Both the position numbers and the translations under genes were made by a program. A stretch of 64,000 nt of DNA from Aquanectria penicillioides (lineage: Eukaryota; Ascomycota; Sordariomycetes; Hypocreales; Nectriaceae): contig PYIU01000002.1 of NCBI GenBank assembly GCA_003415625.1, forward strand, positions 4,774,001-4,838,000, in the 5' to 3' direction. The notes beneath the pieces are model-generated. The model saw nothing but the letters and a program-made list of their open reading frames with translations. It was not told where the DNA came from and did not search any database. Every line of letters starts with the position of its first letter. The stretch's first letter is position 1. Shown here one piece after another: positions 36,701 to 48,549 of this stretch.

Positions 36701-39700
36701 GCTGAAACTGAACCAGCACCCAAAGCAGTTGTCCCTGTTGACCAAGAAGCTGAGGTTGAGGCTGAGGTTGAGGCTGAGGTTGAGACTGGCAAAAAGGGAA
36801 AGAAGAACAAAAAGAAGAAGAAGAAGAATTCCCTCTCCCTTGATGATGCCGAGAAGCAGCCTGACGGTGAATCGGCATCCCAAGAACCCTCCGACGGATC
36901 CAAGGCCCCTGTTACGGATGACCCCTCCCCTGACAGCCTAGACGAGTTGCCCAAGGCTGGTGGAGAGTCTCAGCAAGAGTCTACTGAGAACCTTCCACCT
37001 ATTGAGGAATCCGCACCACCATTGGAACCGGAGGAGATCCCCGAAGTTGCCCCAGAAAGTGATGAGCAGACAAAGTCGGCTGATGTCCAAACCCCCTTAG
37101 AAACCCCGCCCGTCCAGGAACCAGCAGATGCTCCGGCTGGCGATGCCCCCGATACTGCGGCCCCCGATGAACCTCCCTCTGAAACACCGGCCATGTCCAC
37201 CGAGGATCCCGAGCCCCTTCCAACAAAGAGGTCCAAGAAGGACAAGAAAAAGAAAAAGAAGAAGGCTGCGCTTGAGGAAACCACGGAAGCTGAGTCTGGA
37301 ACTGTTACGCCTTCCGAAGAGACCAGTTCTGGGCCTACAACTGAAATGGCCGCGGAAAGCAACGATATTACTCCGACGGAGCCCGAGACGACGCAAACCT
37401 CTATCACGGAGCCTGTCCCCGAGGCTGAAACCGCGACGGCGGTCGACGAATCTATCTTGGCGAAATCCAATTCTGGAGAGCCGCCAGTATCCAGCCAGGA
37501 GCCTGAAGCTATTCCTGAAGACGAGCGGGGTGGGTTCAGTCTGAAGATTTCCGAGGACGAAAAGAAGATAAAGGCTAAAGACATCGATTCTCAAAACCTA
37601 CAGGACCCCAAAACCAATCCTCCACCGGAACCGGAACCGGAACTGGAAAAGGAGGACGTCGTAAGAAGAAACGATGAAGCTAGGAGCCTGGGAACATCAG
37701 AAATGGACGGAGATATGAAGGGGAAGGAGCCTACTGTTGATCTTGGGGTGCCGGTTGAATCTGATACAAAACCCGAGCCGGAACAGAAAACAGAGGGACA
37801 AGAAAATGTCGATGAATATGCTGGCCTGTCCAAGAAGCAGAAGAAAAAGTTGAAGCAAGCCAAAGCGTTGGCTGCCTCGAAATCTACGGTTGAGTCGGAG
37901 TCACTTAAGGAACCGGAGGCTACCCCTGTGGTACCTACGGAACCTGTGGTCGATCCCGAAGTCGAATCCGAATCAAAGCCTAAGCCTGAAATCGAACGGA
38001 CGGCTGAGCAAAACGCTGAGCCGGATGTCGGTCCCGGACAGAAGCTTGAAAACGAGACAACCTCCGTGGTTGAACCCGAGATTGTACCTATAGTTGAGCC
38101 CGAGACTGAAGCTGAATCAAAGTCCGAACCTGAGACTCAACCTGCGGTCGACCCCGAGACTGAATTGTCTTTGGTTGAGGTCCCTCTTGCTGAGACCGCA
38201 ACTGAGCAAAACCTGGAAACTGAACCCAAACCTGAGCATGAGCCTGAGCTCTTGGAGCGGAAACTTTCCGATGCCCCTGAGCCAGCCCTCGAAGCCCCAG
38301 AGAAGCCTGATGTTGGGGGACAACCTACTGGACTTACAGCTGACGATGCCAAGCCAAGGGGCGACTTTGAAATGCAACCTACACCCTTCGACAAACCTGC
38401 TGACCTGGAAATTACCAACCCAATCAAGCCTGCTACCGTAATCGAAGAGAAACCTCCTACCGAACCTGAGCTAGAATCCCCTGAGAAGTCCATCGAAGGC
38501 CAACCCATTGAAGAGGAGACCCCTCCCCTATCCAAGAAGGAGAACAAAAAGAAGAAGAAGAAGAAGGGTAAGGATCAAAATATTGAACCGTCAGTAGATG
38601 TTGAGGCTCCGATGGAGGCTGGGGTTGTGGTGCCTGCTGAGGACCAGCTTGTTGACTCTCCCAGTCAACCTATGGCTGACCCGAAGTCGGAGATTGTGGA
38701 GACTGCCACAGCGGTAGAACCTGTTCCTCAAGTTGCTGACAGAGGTACCGAGTCCCTTGAGCGCGTGGTTGAAGATAGCTCTTCCGTGGCCGGTCCTACT
38801 TCTGTGTTTCGCGCTGAGCCTGAGCTCGAAAATGAAGTCGAGCCGGAGCTTGAGATGACAGTGGACGAGGTAGCCACCGATGAGATGTCTAAGAAGGAGA
38901 AGAAAAAGAAGAAGAAGAAGAAGGGTAAGGCTGGCGACTTTGAGATACCTCAGGAACTCGAGGAGTTGAAAGTGGCCGATCTAAGTATAGAACACGCCCA
39001 AATAGATGTCCAGCAGCCCGAGAACGCCACTGAAGAAGTCGGACTTGAACGCGAAGCTGCCATCATCCCTGAATCAAAGGTGTTGGCCAGGCCAGAACCT
39101 GTTTCTGAGTTCGTGGAGCCTGTTGCGGAAGTCAAATCTTCAGAAGATCTCGTCCCTGAAACACCTCTCGAGCTAGAGCACGAGGTTATAGCTGTGACTA
39201 ATCCCATCACCGAGGTCGCCGAACAGGCTGAGGCTGAAACGGTTTCAACTGGTCCCGATCTACCTTTGGAGGCCGTTGAACTAGGACCTGACAAGCGAGA
39301 AGACGATATCCAAGACGTTTTGTCTAAGAAAGACAGAAAGAAGAAGCAGAAGAAGGGCAAGGAATTGGCTACCGACATTTTGGACGAACTAGAGCCACTC
39401 AAGGGACCTGAAACTTCAACACTCCTAGAAGTCCCACTTCCTGAGTCTGCTGCTGAAAGGGACATCGGTGAATCAGTCACGGCGATCGAGTCTGTTGAAT
39501 CTCTGAAAATTCCAGATATCGAGCCCATTGAGCCTTACACAAATGCGGTAGACACGAATCGGGTCAAACCAGCCGAGCCAGCCGAAACTACCGATTCTGT
39601 CCAGCCCGTTGAAGCCGTTGATCGTACCGAGTCCCTTGAATCGACTCCACGCACCCAGTCAGGCGAGCCTGCTGATGCATCTATCCTCAGCACTGACGTG

Positions 39701-42700
39701 GTATCTGAAACTGATCGTCAACTCCAGGCAGGACTAAAAGCGCCTCAGGAAGAAGAATTGTTCGAATCCAGCAAGAAGAGCAAGAAGAAAAAGAAGAAGA
39801 GCAAAGGATCAAGTTCTGACATCCCCGAAGAGGCGGAGGTCTCCAAAGCATCTGATTTTAATCTTGAACCCATGGACCAGCCCATCACCGATTCCCTTCC
39901 TGTTCCTGTGCCTGACCCTGCTGCCGAGCTGGACCCCACTCTGCAACCGAAAGAGGGACAACACGACAATGAACCCGAGAAAGACCCCTCCAGAAGCGTT
40001 GACCAAGACCAAGCTGAGACTGATGATTCTATGAAAGAGGGACACGCACTAATTCCTCCCACAACTGAGTCCTTGGCTGCCGTTGAACCTACAATAACGC
40101 AAGCCGAGGTTGAAGTCGAGGCTAACCAAGCAGCACAGCCTGCTTCTCAGCCACAGGATGCCATTGACTCAGATGCTGGCCTTTCCAAGAAAGATAGGAA
40201 GAAAAAGAAAAAGCAGAAGGCCAAGGCTGCTGCCGCTGCCGCTGAGGATACACTTGTGCCCGCTGATGAAGCTGAGGTGTCCAAAGAAGTTCAAGCCGAG
40301 TCGAATGGGCCCAGTGCAATGAAACAACCGAAGGACAAGGAGCTCGATCTGAGTGAAGAAGTTAAGAAGCCAACGGGGGCCGAATTGCCGCCAACAGCTG
40401 AACCCGAGGAAACCCCAATTGTTCAAGCCTCTTCAAACCTCAAACAAGCCCTAGAATCCAAAATTGCGACTCAGGCTGAACCTGTCAATCCTGATCCAGA
40501 GCACACCCTATCTGATGAAGCGCCCTCGAATCTCGAGCAAATCCCGGAATCTGAGATTACAACTCAAGTTGAACTGGTTACGATAGAGCCTGAGCTTGAA
40601 CCAGTGGCAGAGACTAAGAGTGTCCCTGACCCCGAACAGCAGGATGGTGGGCAAGACGATAATGGTCTCTCAAAAAAGCAGAAAAAAAAGAAGTCCAAGT
40701 CTGTCGGCTTTGAAGCCCATGAGCCTTCTCAGATAATGGAAGAACCTTCTGGACCAGCTGTTCTCGATGACGCCACGCCGCCTTCGAAACCAACTCCACG
40801 GGAGGACCTCGCTGCAGAAGGTACTGTTTACGAAGACTCCAAAGTAGATCGCCAACAAGAGCGTGAGTCGGAAATCCAGGAAGGAGAATCATCATGCCCA
40901 GACCCTCTTACTGTGGATCTCGAAGGTGCAGTTCCGGATGTTGACCTAGACTCAGTCAAGACACCTGACGCAGGTCTGCCAAGCGATTCAGAACCTCAAT
41001 TGGAGGAGTTGAGACCAGAACCAGTTGTTGTGGCCCCTCCTACGGACCCTGGTGCATCTACGGTTGCAGAATCGGAAACCCTAATCGAGCCTCAGCCAAT
41101 GGTCACACAGACGGGTTCGGAGGACGCTGAGAGCACCGAGACTTCCAAGAAAGACAAGAAAAAGAAGAAAAAGAAGTCTAAGCCCAAGGGGTTAGAGTCT
41201 GACGACCAAGTCACTGAACAACAGACTTCTATTTCAGAACCACCTGCTGAGCCTGCTACTGAGAAATATCCACCCCCACAGAATTCTGAAGTAGACGCGT
41301 CAATGTCGCAACAAAGCCAAGAAAATGTCCTTGAACCTCCAGTGGCAACTATTGATCTATCTCAGCCAGATCCCATAGTCGAGGCCACACGCGAGGCCCT
41401 ATCAGAGACGACGATCATGCCCACAGAGGAGACAGCACTGCAGCCTCAAAACGACGGGCCCGTTCCAAAGCAAGCTGAAGAAGATGTGAGAGAGCTTCAA
41501 CAGGGGCTAAACTTTCAAGGCGATGAGCAGCCACGGTCTCTAACGGAACCTGTACCTGGATTCGGAACCCAGGCAGGTGAACAGGAAGTGGATCAGCCTG
41601 TCCCTACACTTTCGAAAAAGGACAAGAAGAAAAATAAAAAGAACAAGGGGAAGACTACTCAATCACCGGCCGAACCTGTGTCGGTGACAGAGCCTACTGT
41701 AGACCCTACAGAGATATCTGAGCCGACGGCAGAGCTTCAGCCGGTTCCTGGATCCACTGAGCCCATCAAGGGGTCAGAACAAATCGACGAGCCTATTGAG
41801 ATTGCGAATGAGCTCGCAACTGACGCCCGGGAGGAGTCCGCGGAGCCCCAAGGAAGACCCGAAGCTGATCCTGAACCGAGCTGACAAAAGAGCTCGAGTC
41901 TTCTACGCAACCAATTGAAACAACCAAGATGTCCCAGGTTGTCTTGGAAAAACCAAACGAATCTGTGAAGTCTAAGATAGGTTCAGATTCTGCGGTTGAA
42001 CCAGTCATTTTTGGCGAGACAACGAAGGAACTCAGCTTCGATGCTCCCACCGAGCAAGCCGAAGAGATGGATAAATCGAAAATCGAGCCGGAACTTGTTC
42101 CCGAGGTCACTGAATCTGCAAGGGAATTAGACGCTACTACATCGCTAGCTGTGGAGCCAATTGGGCAAGGAAATTTAGAAGATGATGACTCGTGGGGCAC
42201 AACGACCACAAAAAGGTCTAAGAAAAAGAATAAGCAAAAGGCGAAGCTCGCTGCACAAATTGAAGAAATTGGTGAGCAGGCCGCCCAATCCGATGCTCCC
42301 ACATCCTCAATGCAACCTGATGTTGAAGAGGCGGTCAACCCGCTTACGTCCGAGGCCGGAGACCCTAGTCCGGACGACCGCTCTTTGAACGACCCACAGC
42401 GGTTCGGTCAGGATCAGGTATCCATCAAAGACTCAAATGAGCCACAAGAAATGAAGTTGGCAGCTCAAACTGAAGGCCCGAATGCCTCTTCATCGGTCGA
42501 TATCCTGGAAGCCAGTCAAGCACCGCCTGACCCCTCCAGGATTCAATCAGAAGTTCCCTCCACTGCTTGTGGCCTGAGGAGACTATTGAAAAGCGCTCCA
42601 AGAAGGCCAAGAAGAAGAAAAAAAGTAGCGCAAAGGACATTGCCGACATTAACACACAGAGTGAGCTCTTCGGTCTGCCGGTCAAAGATCAGGCCCTTGC

Positions 42701-45700
42701 TGTGAGCGATTTGGCAGGCCAAGATGTTCTCATGACCGAACCTGTGCCACCAACCGAGGTAGACCCTGCTGAGATCGTACCCCCCATGTCTACAACCCCT
42801 ATGGATATTGAACCAATTCCTTCTTTCGATGAATCGGAACAGCCTCGGGAGCATATTGCATCGCTGAAACCAGATGATTCTGTGGTCATTGATCAACCGA
42901 ATCGAATGGAGAATGCTCCCAGTCAAATGGAAACTCGGCCAATCTTGGCCAATTTGGCTTTGGAGGAACCAATGGAGGTCAGCCCAACTCCACCAGATAA
43001 TGTTGCCAGAGAATTCATCGTGGATGAGCCATGTGCCTCTGAGGATGTACCAGACAATGCTCCTCAGACAAACGCTTCCAAGAAGGACAAGAAGAAACAG
43101 AAGAAGGCCACCTTTGGCCAGGATACTCCACAGGGCCCAATTGAATTCACCCCGGAAATCAAGTCCGATACTGAGGCTGTCGAAACTGAGTCCTCTGCTG
43201 CATTCAAAGATATTATCGAGGAACCCAACAAAGACGACAAAATTGGATCTACCTCCAGAGCTATGTCCACTGGAAACCCCCTCTAGTGGACACAATCATG
43301 GAGGACAATCCAATTGAGTATGTTCCCTCAACTGATATTCCTATCCAAGATGCAGCCGCTCGAGATGTGCCTGCAAACGATGCTTCTGGCGTCATTTCCA
43401 CACCAGACGAAACGGCACAGGGACTTGACTTGGAGAAATCTTCGAAGAAGTCCAAGAAGGAGAAGAGGAAGGCCAAAAAACTCGCCCAGGAAAAGGCACT
43501 GGCCGAAACCCTACCCGCAAGCGAGTCATGTCCCCAGGAACAAATTCCTGAGGTTGACTTCGCTGCCGATGAGCCAGCTCAGCAGAGACAAATTGACCTC
43601 TCGTTGCAAGATGAGGTGCAGAAGCTACCATTCAACACCCAGGTCGAGACGGCGAGGGAGGAACCTACTCCTGATGAGCCCGTCGACTCCTCCGAATTTG
43701 TCCAAGCGTCTCGAGCAGTTGGCACCGGTCAAGAAGCAACAAGACATGTTGAGTCAGATCTAGCCGTTGCAGACGTCAATTGGACATTACCGATCAAGAA
43801 AAGGATAGGAATGAAAGGCTCGGTGACGATTATACAGCGTCAGCTCCTGCCCTTGACATAGTTCCTAACGAGTCAATGGATAAGCCTCTGCGACAATCCA
43901 GTGAAACTGTTCCTAGCATTGAACAAGGCCGCGATATTGGGCAAGACAGATCCATCGAAGCTGAAGCCGCCCCGACATCAGAACCAACCCTTTCACGCGG
44001 GGATACGAATGAAGAATGGGCCTTGCCAGTCAAGCGCAAGCCCAGGAAGGCGAAGAAGGCGACTGAGACTGCAATTTCTAGCACAGAGGCACCCTTTGTC
44101 TTTTACCAACATGGAGGGCCCTCGGATACAATCTCTTCTGGTGCCATTCACGCTCCGACTGGGTCATCGCCTGAAGAAATGAAAATGGGACCCTCTTCTG
44201 AGGCTGCCCAGACTATCATGTCGCGAGAAGACCACAAGAGTGGAAAGGGACTTGCGGTTAGCCATGGCTCTACATCTATTGATGTTGCTATGGAAGACGT
44301 CAAGAAGCTGAGTCCAATTGAAGATGATGCAGTACTTCCAACCAATCACCTTACATCTCTGTGGAGCAAGAACGGACATCAATGCCAATATATGAAGATC
44401 GAAATGAAGAGCCTGTAGTTATCCTTGAGCCTAACCGAGAACGAGTCATCTCCGATGAAAAGCTCAAGGATCCTGCTACTTCCAAATCCAAGAAGAAGAA
44501 GAAGAAGCAGAGCAAGTCCGAACCCGAACCTGAATGGGCTCAGCAACCTACGCCTAATTTGACACCCGAACCGGAGCCTCGGATAGTGCAGACCACGATG
44601 ATAGCCGAAGAACGTGTTTCTAGCACCGCAGACGATGACAAAAAAATGCTATCACCTCGTCCTAAAACGCCCATTCGGCCTAGAAGCGCTGGCCGAGGAC
44701 CCGTTGATGTCACACCTGAGGCAGACAAGTTCAGATCACCGAAACACAAAGAAGAGACTGCAACTGCCAGCGAAGTGGCAGCTGCGGTGGCAGCGGCTGC
44801 AGGAGGCGTCGCTGCCCTCGCCGATAGGCTAGGAAGCAAGAAGAAAGGGAAGGGGAAGAAGATGGACGACATGCTCGATGACGCGTTTTGGGGGGCAGGC
44901 AATCCAGTCGATAAGCAAAGCAAAGCAAAGGACTATGCCGGCGGGGGGAAATCGGAGGCGACGAGTAGAGACATACCTCATACGGAGGAGGCCGACTTTT
45001 GGAACCCCAGCGAGCGCTCTGAGGAGGTCGCGGTGGAGAGGAAGCTCGACTTCAAAGACAAGGCACGAGACCGAAGCGAGAAGGTCAAGACCCCAAGCAA
45101 GGACAAAGAGTCAACGAGAAGTTACGATAAGAGCGTAGACATACACGCGGAAGCGATTAGGTTGAAAGCCAAGGACAAAGGCAAAGGCAAACAGCCGAGA
45201 GTAGTCAGCGATACTCTTCTACGACGGGACAGCGACGACATGGTGGAGAGCCCGGTATTGGAGCGAGGAAACACGGATATGCTTCGATCAGCAGCACCTC
45301 AGGGCCTCCTTCGCCGAGGGTCGGACGTGGAGGACCCCGTGGGAGGGTTGTTGAAGGAAGACAGCCGGGCACCTACCTCATATATGGAACTGGGATCCGA
45401 GCTTGGTGAATTCCGACGATCGCCAGCCCGAGCACTACCACCGGTGCAAGAGGTTCCCGAGGTAGAGACGGAGCCAGCCAGGTTGCTGCGAAAGCGGGCA
45501 GACGTTAACCGAGACAGCGGCTTCGCTGGCGACTCGCCACACCCCCAGCGAAGGAGCATGCACTTGGACGAGGAGCAGCAGCGAGACAGCGGTGTGCACA
45601 CTGGAGACTGGACCGATGGGGAAGCGACCCCGGTGGCGGCGGCGGCAGCGGCGGCAGCATCAGCAGCATCAGCAACAACAACAACACCAGCGGCAGTTCG

Positions 45701-47773
45701 GGATCGGGCAATACTACAGACACCGGAGCCTCCGTCTGAGAGACGACTCCGGCGATCCCCCCGAGGCACGCCGGCGCTGCGAGAGACGCCAGTGCTGCGA
45801 GAGCCGGTGCCGTCAGCAGCGACGCCGGAGCCCGAGAAGAAGAAGAAGAAGCAGTACGGGGCGCTGGCGGCGGCGGCCGTGGGCACGGCGGGAGTGGCGG
45901 GAGTGGCAGCAGTAGCAGCGGCAAGCCTTGGAGCCAACTCGCGGTCAGCAACGTCCACGCCATCTCGCAGCGTGTCTGACAACCCGCCGGCTTCACGCCA
46001 ATCATCGCCCCGGACCGACGCCGTCCCCCGCCGATCCATGTCCAACACCAGCCTCTCGCGGCGCCGCACGCCAGAGCCACTCAAACTGCGGCCTGAAAGC
46101 CCAGGCATCAGCCGCCAGTCAGGCACCCCCACACCACCACTGCGTCGGGTTGACAAGCGAATGAGCGGCGATCTGCGGGCGCTTCGTCAACAAAACAACA
46201 CCACGCCCGTTGCAAATGAAGGTCGTGTCCGCACCAAGGACATGACCGACGTTTATGTAAGTCACTTAAACTCTGTTTTGCATTCCAGCCCAACTGACGC
46301 CTCTTCCCCTTCTCAGGATGGCTATGGCGAGGGCCGCATCGGCTCTCCCCGTTCGCCAACACGGCCCACAGCATGCGCCGTCGACAAAGCATGCAGGTGC
46401 TCGAGCTCGAGAACAAGGTCGAGCAGCTCCTCGCCGAGAACCGCGCCCTCAACGAAGCCCGCGCCAATGCCGAAGCCAACCTTACCTCGCGCGCCGCCAC
46501 CACCCTCTCCGAGCGGGACGCCGAGATCGACGCCCTCAAGCAGTCGCTCAAGTTCCTCCAGAACGAGGTCTCGCGCCTGACCGAGGTCAACGACGGCCTC
46601 ACCAGCGCCAACGCCGAGCTCGCCAGCAAGGACACCGCCCGCTACAACGACCTCGAAGTTCGCCATGCCACCATCACCCGCGAACTTGACGATGCCCGCG
46701 GCGTCAGGTCTCGTTTCGACCAGACCCTCCAAGAAAAGGATGCCGAGATTGCCAAGCTGCGCGAGCAGCTCGAGGCTGCCAAGGAAAAGATTCGCGACAT
46801 GCAACGCCAGATTCTCGAGTCCAAGGCAAGCGATGACCATTTCCTCAACATTCGCGACGAGGATCACTTCGATCATCGTTGTCAGCAGCTGTGCTCCCAT
46901 GTCCAGCAATGGGTGCTGCGCTTCTCCAAGTTTTCCGACATGCGCGCCTGTCGTCTGACGAGCGAGATTAACGACGAGAAGACCATTGATCGACTGGACA
47001 ACGCCGTTCTCGACGGCTCCGACGTCGACACGTACCTCAGAGACCGCGTCAAGCGAAGAGACATCTTCATGTCCATGACGATGAATATGATTTGGGAGTT
47101 TGTCTTCACCCGCTATCTCTTCGGCATGGACAGAGAGCAGAGACAGAAGCTCAAATCACTCGAGAAGCTCCTAACTGAAGTCGGTCCGCCTGAGGCTGTG
47201 CGCCAATGGCGTGCCGTGACTCTGACGCTTCTCTCAAAGCGCGACAGCTTTAAGCGCCAGCGCGATCTGGATACCGAGGCCGTCGTCCAGGCCATTTTCC
47301 AGACTCTGTGCAAAATCCTTCCTCCACCATCAAACCTGGAGGATCAGATCCAATCTCAGCTGCGACGTGTCATGAAGGAGGCTGTAGCCCTCTCCATTGA
47401 GATGCGCACTCAGAAGGCTGAGTACATGATGCTGCCGCCTCTGCAACCTGAATACGATGCAGATGGCGAGCTTGCCGCAACAGTTCAATTCAATGCTTCG
47501 ATGATGAACGAGCGTAGCGGTAGCGTTAACATGTCGAACGAAGAGCTCGAGTCCCAAGGCGCCGTGGTTCGTGTCGTCCTCTTCCCTCTCGTCGTCAAGA
47601 AGGGAGATGACGATGGCCGCGGCGATGAGGAGATTGTGGTGTGCCCCGCTCAGGTGCTCATCGCTCGCTCGAAGCATCTCGGCTCGAGTTCAGTTGGTGC
47701 TCGTAGTCACATCAGTGTTGTGACGGAGCACATGACCCAACCCGAGGCCGAATATTTGGAGGGTGGGATTTAA
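24718..47773 (+). CDS. lah: Giant repetitive protein, leashin (LAH) / involucrin-repeat type Woronin-body tether, with 13 apparent frame breaks
   Basis: Leashin ties Woronin bodies (Hex1-filled, peroxisome-derived plugs) to the cortex and septal pore in Pezizomycotina. The reading runs from MMRGNRARSPESD through SSVNSDLAYGAGYIRRAKSR and RNPDEEIAALGRQLSDLAKR, an Arg/Ser-rich zone with SDDEWDA motifs, Glu/Pro/Val repeats (about 30.5-34.3 kb), some twenty Lys-rich units (34.8-44.5 kb), a coiled coil (46.37-46.85 kb) and a globular C-terminus (46.88-47.77 kb, with MIWEFVFTRYLFGMDREQRQ). One GTAAGT-CAG intron lies at 46257-46316. The frame must change at about 24891, 25260, 25857, 25992, 27800-27870, 33731, 35074, 41880, 42560, 43279, 43800, 44343 and 46348; twelve of these need one added base and the first needs one removed. 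Corrected, it is about 7,668 residues. The family call rests on remembered N- and C-terminal features; two transcripts from this locus, as in Neurospora, are possible. Confidence 0.75.
28582..28950 (+). repeat. Three SDDEWDA-type repeats inside leashin
   Basis: The motif VRSDDEWDAPPRERKR recurs as PKSDDEWDAPKKSRKHR and VRSDDEWEDVTP within about 370 bp, each followed by a basic stretch. A related DDESDWEDASDDES lies at about 25500-25540. Confidence 0.8.
31690..31815 (+). repeat. NEFTQEAW module, copy 1
   Basis: About 42 residues: NEFTQEAWDNLSGKERKK, then a Lys-rich run, GLELVIK and TWSALL. Copies 2 and 3 lie at 32584-32712 and 34306-34415. Confidence 0.85.
31930..32409 (+). repeat. Tandem 24-bp (8-residue) repeat, about 20 units
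   Basis: Consecutive eight-residue units of the type EAAPEAVV, EAVPEAVV, ETVPEAVA and EAAPKSIV, in an order that itself partly repeats (pairs and triplets of unit types recur), pointing to repeated local duplication. Confidence 0.9.
32584..32712 (+). repeat. NEFTQEAW module, copy 2
   Basis: Close copy of the module at 31690 (only a few residue changes, such as KRNLQKKGLELIIK); the two start 894 bp apart and bracket the eight-residue tandem array. Confidence 0.85.
34306..34415 (+). repeat. NEFTQEAW module, copy 3
   Basis: More diverged copy (NEFTQEAWDSLSGKEKKK, GLEVVIKAP), lacking the TWSALL end; it marks the change from Glu/Pro/Val repeats to Lys-rich units. Confidence 0.8.
34810..44530 (+). 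repeat. Array of about 21 Lys-rich units in leashin
   Basis: Short clusters of the type LSKKDKKKKKKKSK recur near 34.83, 35.19, 36.04, 36.46, 36.79, 37.23, 37.83, 38.53, 38.89, 39.33, 39.77, 40.18, 40.67, 41.14, 41.61, 42.21, 42.58, 43.08, 43.44, 44.02 and 44.48 kb. They are separated by about 100-250 acidic, Pro/Ser/Thr-rich residues. Some are preceded by a Trp (DDSWGTTTTKRSKKK, NEEWALPVKRK, VNWTLPIKK). Confidence 0.85.
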
Positions 47774-48549
47774 CCGAGAAGAGGAAGAAGGAGAAGAAGA
47801 AGAAGCGCATGAAGAAATAAGCACATGAAGAAGATAATGACCTGAAAGGTCTGGCATTGGCGAGTGTTTTGATTGCACATGATGACGGTCTACAGCGACG
47901 TTTCATTTTTCCTTTGTTGATGTATTTTGGGTTATGGGAAGGGAAAGGAACGGAACAAAAGGTTCATGATATCCTGGCGGGTTACATTTTTTTTTCGTCC
48001 TTCTTTTCTGTTCTACGTTTTTATTCCTTTTCACTGTACGAATTTGGGTTTTCATTTCGCTACATGTATTTTATGGCTCTACGCTTTTATTGCTTGCTTT
48101 GATCGGGAGTTGTCTGGCTTGGTATGCAGATCTGTTGTAATGACATGCCACATTCTTATTCGTTCAGATTGGTTTGATTTATAAGCCTAGAGGGCTATCA
48201 TTGCTAAAAATGGCAAAGAGGATCAATATTATAGTAATTTCACTCAACCAACTACGAGCATTGCAAGGCTGGGCCACGCGACATCATGACAAGAGGGGAA
48301 CAAAACCAGTGTGATCGATGCAAGTTGACATATTTGAGAGCTATTCCATACATCTGATTCATTTGGAACTCTTTTCATCTCCCGAATCAGGACTTTGTCT
48401 TTCTATATATTCCAGAGGCGCTTCTTAATTGCGCTCTTCGCCCTGTCATATCATTTATACATACATGTGCTCCGCGTCTTCGTCATACCCTTTTGAGATG
48501 TCTTGCTTGCATCTTATATTTTAGCTTACATGCCTTAGGACTCAGCCTC
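47774..48549. other. Convergent 3' region between leashin and the minus-strand gene
   Basis: T-rich DNA with no supported gene; it most likely holds both 3' UTRs. A GAA-rich stretch directly follows the leashin stop. Confidence 0.65.

Noticed and set aside
36091..36954. Minus-strand open frame of 287 codons, Ser/Val/Phe-rich
   Set aside because: Antisense of Lys-rich and acidic sense codons (AAG gives poly-Phe/Leu); no domain, and it lies entirely within leashin.
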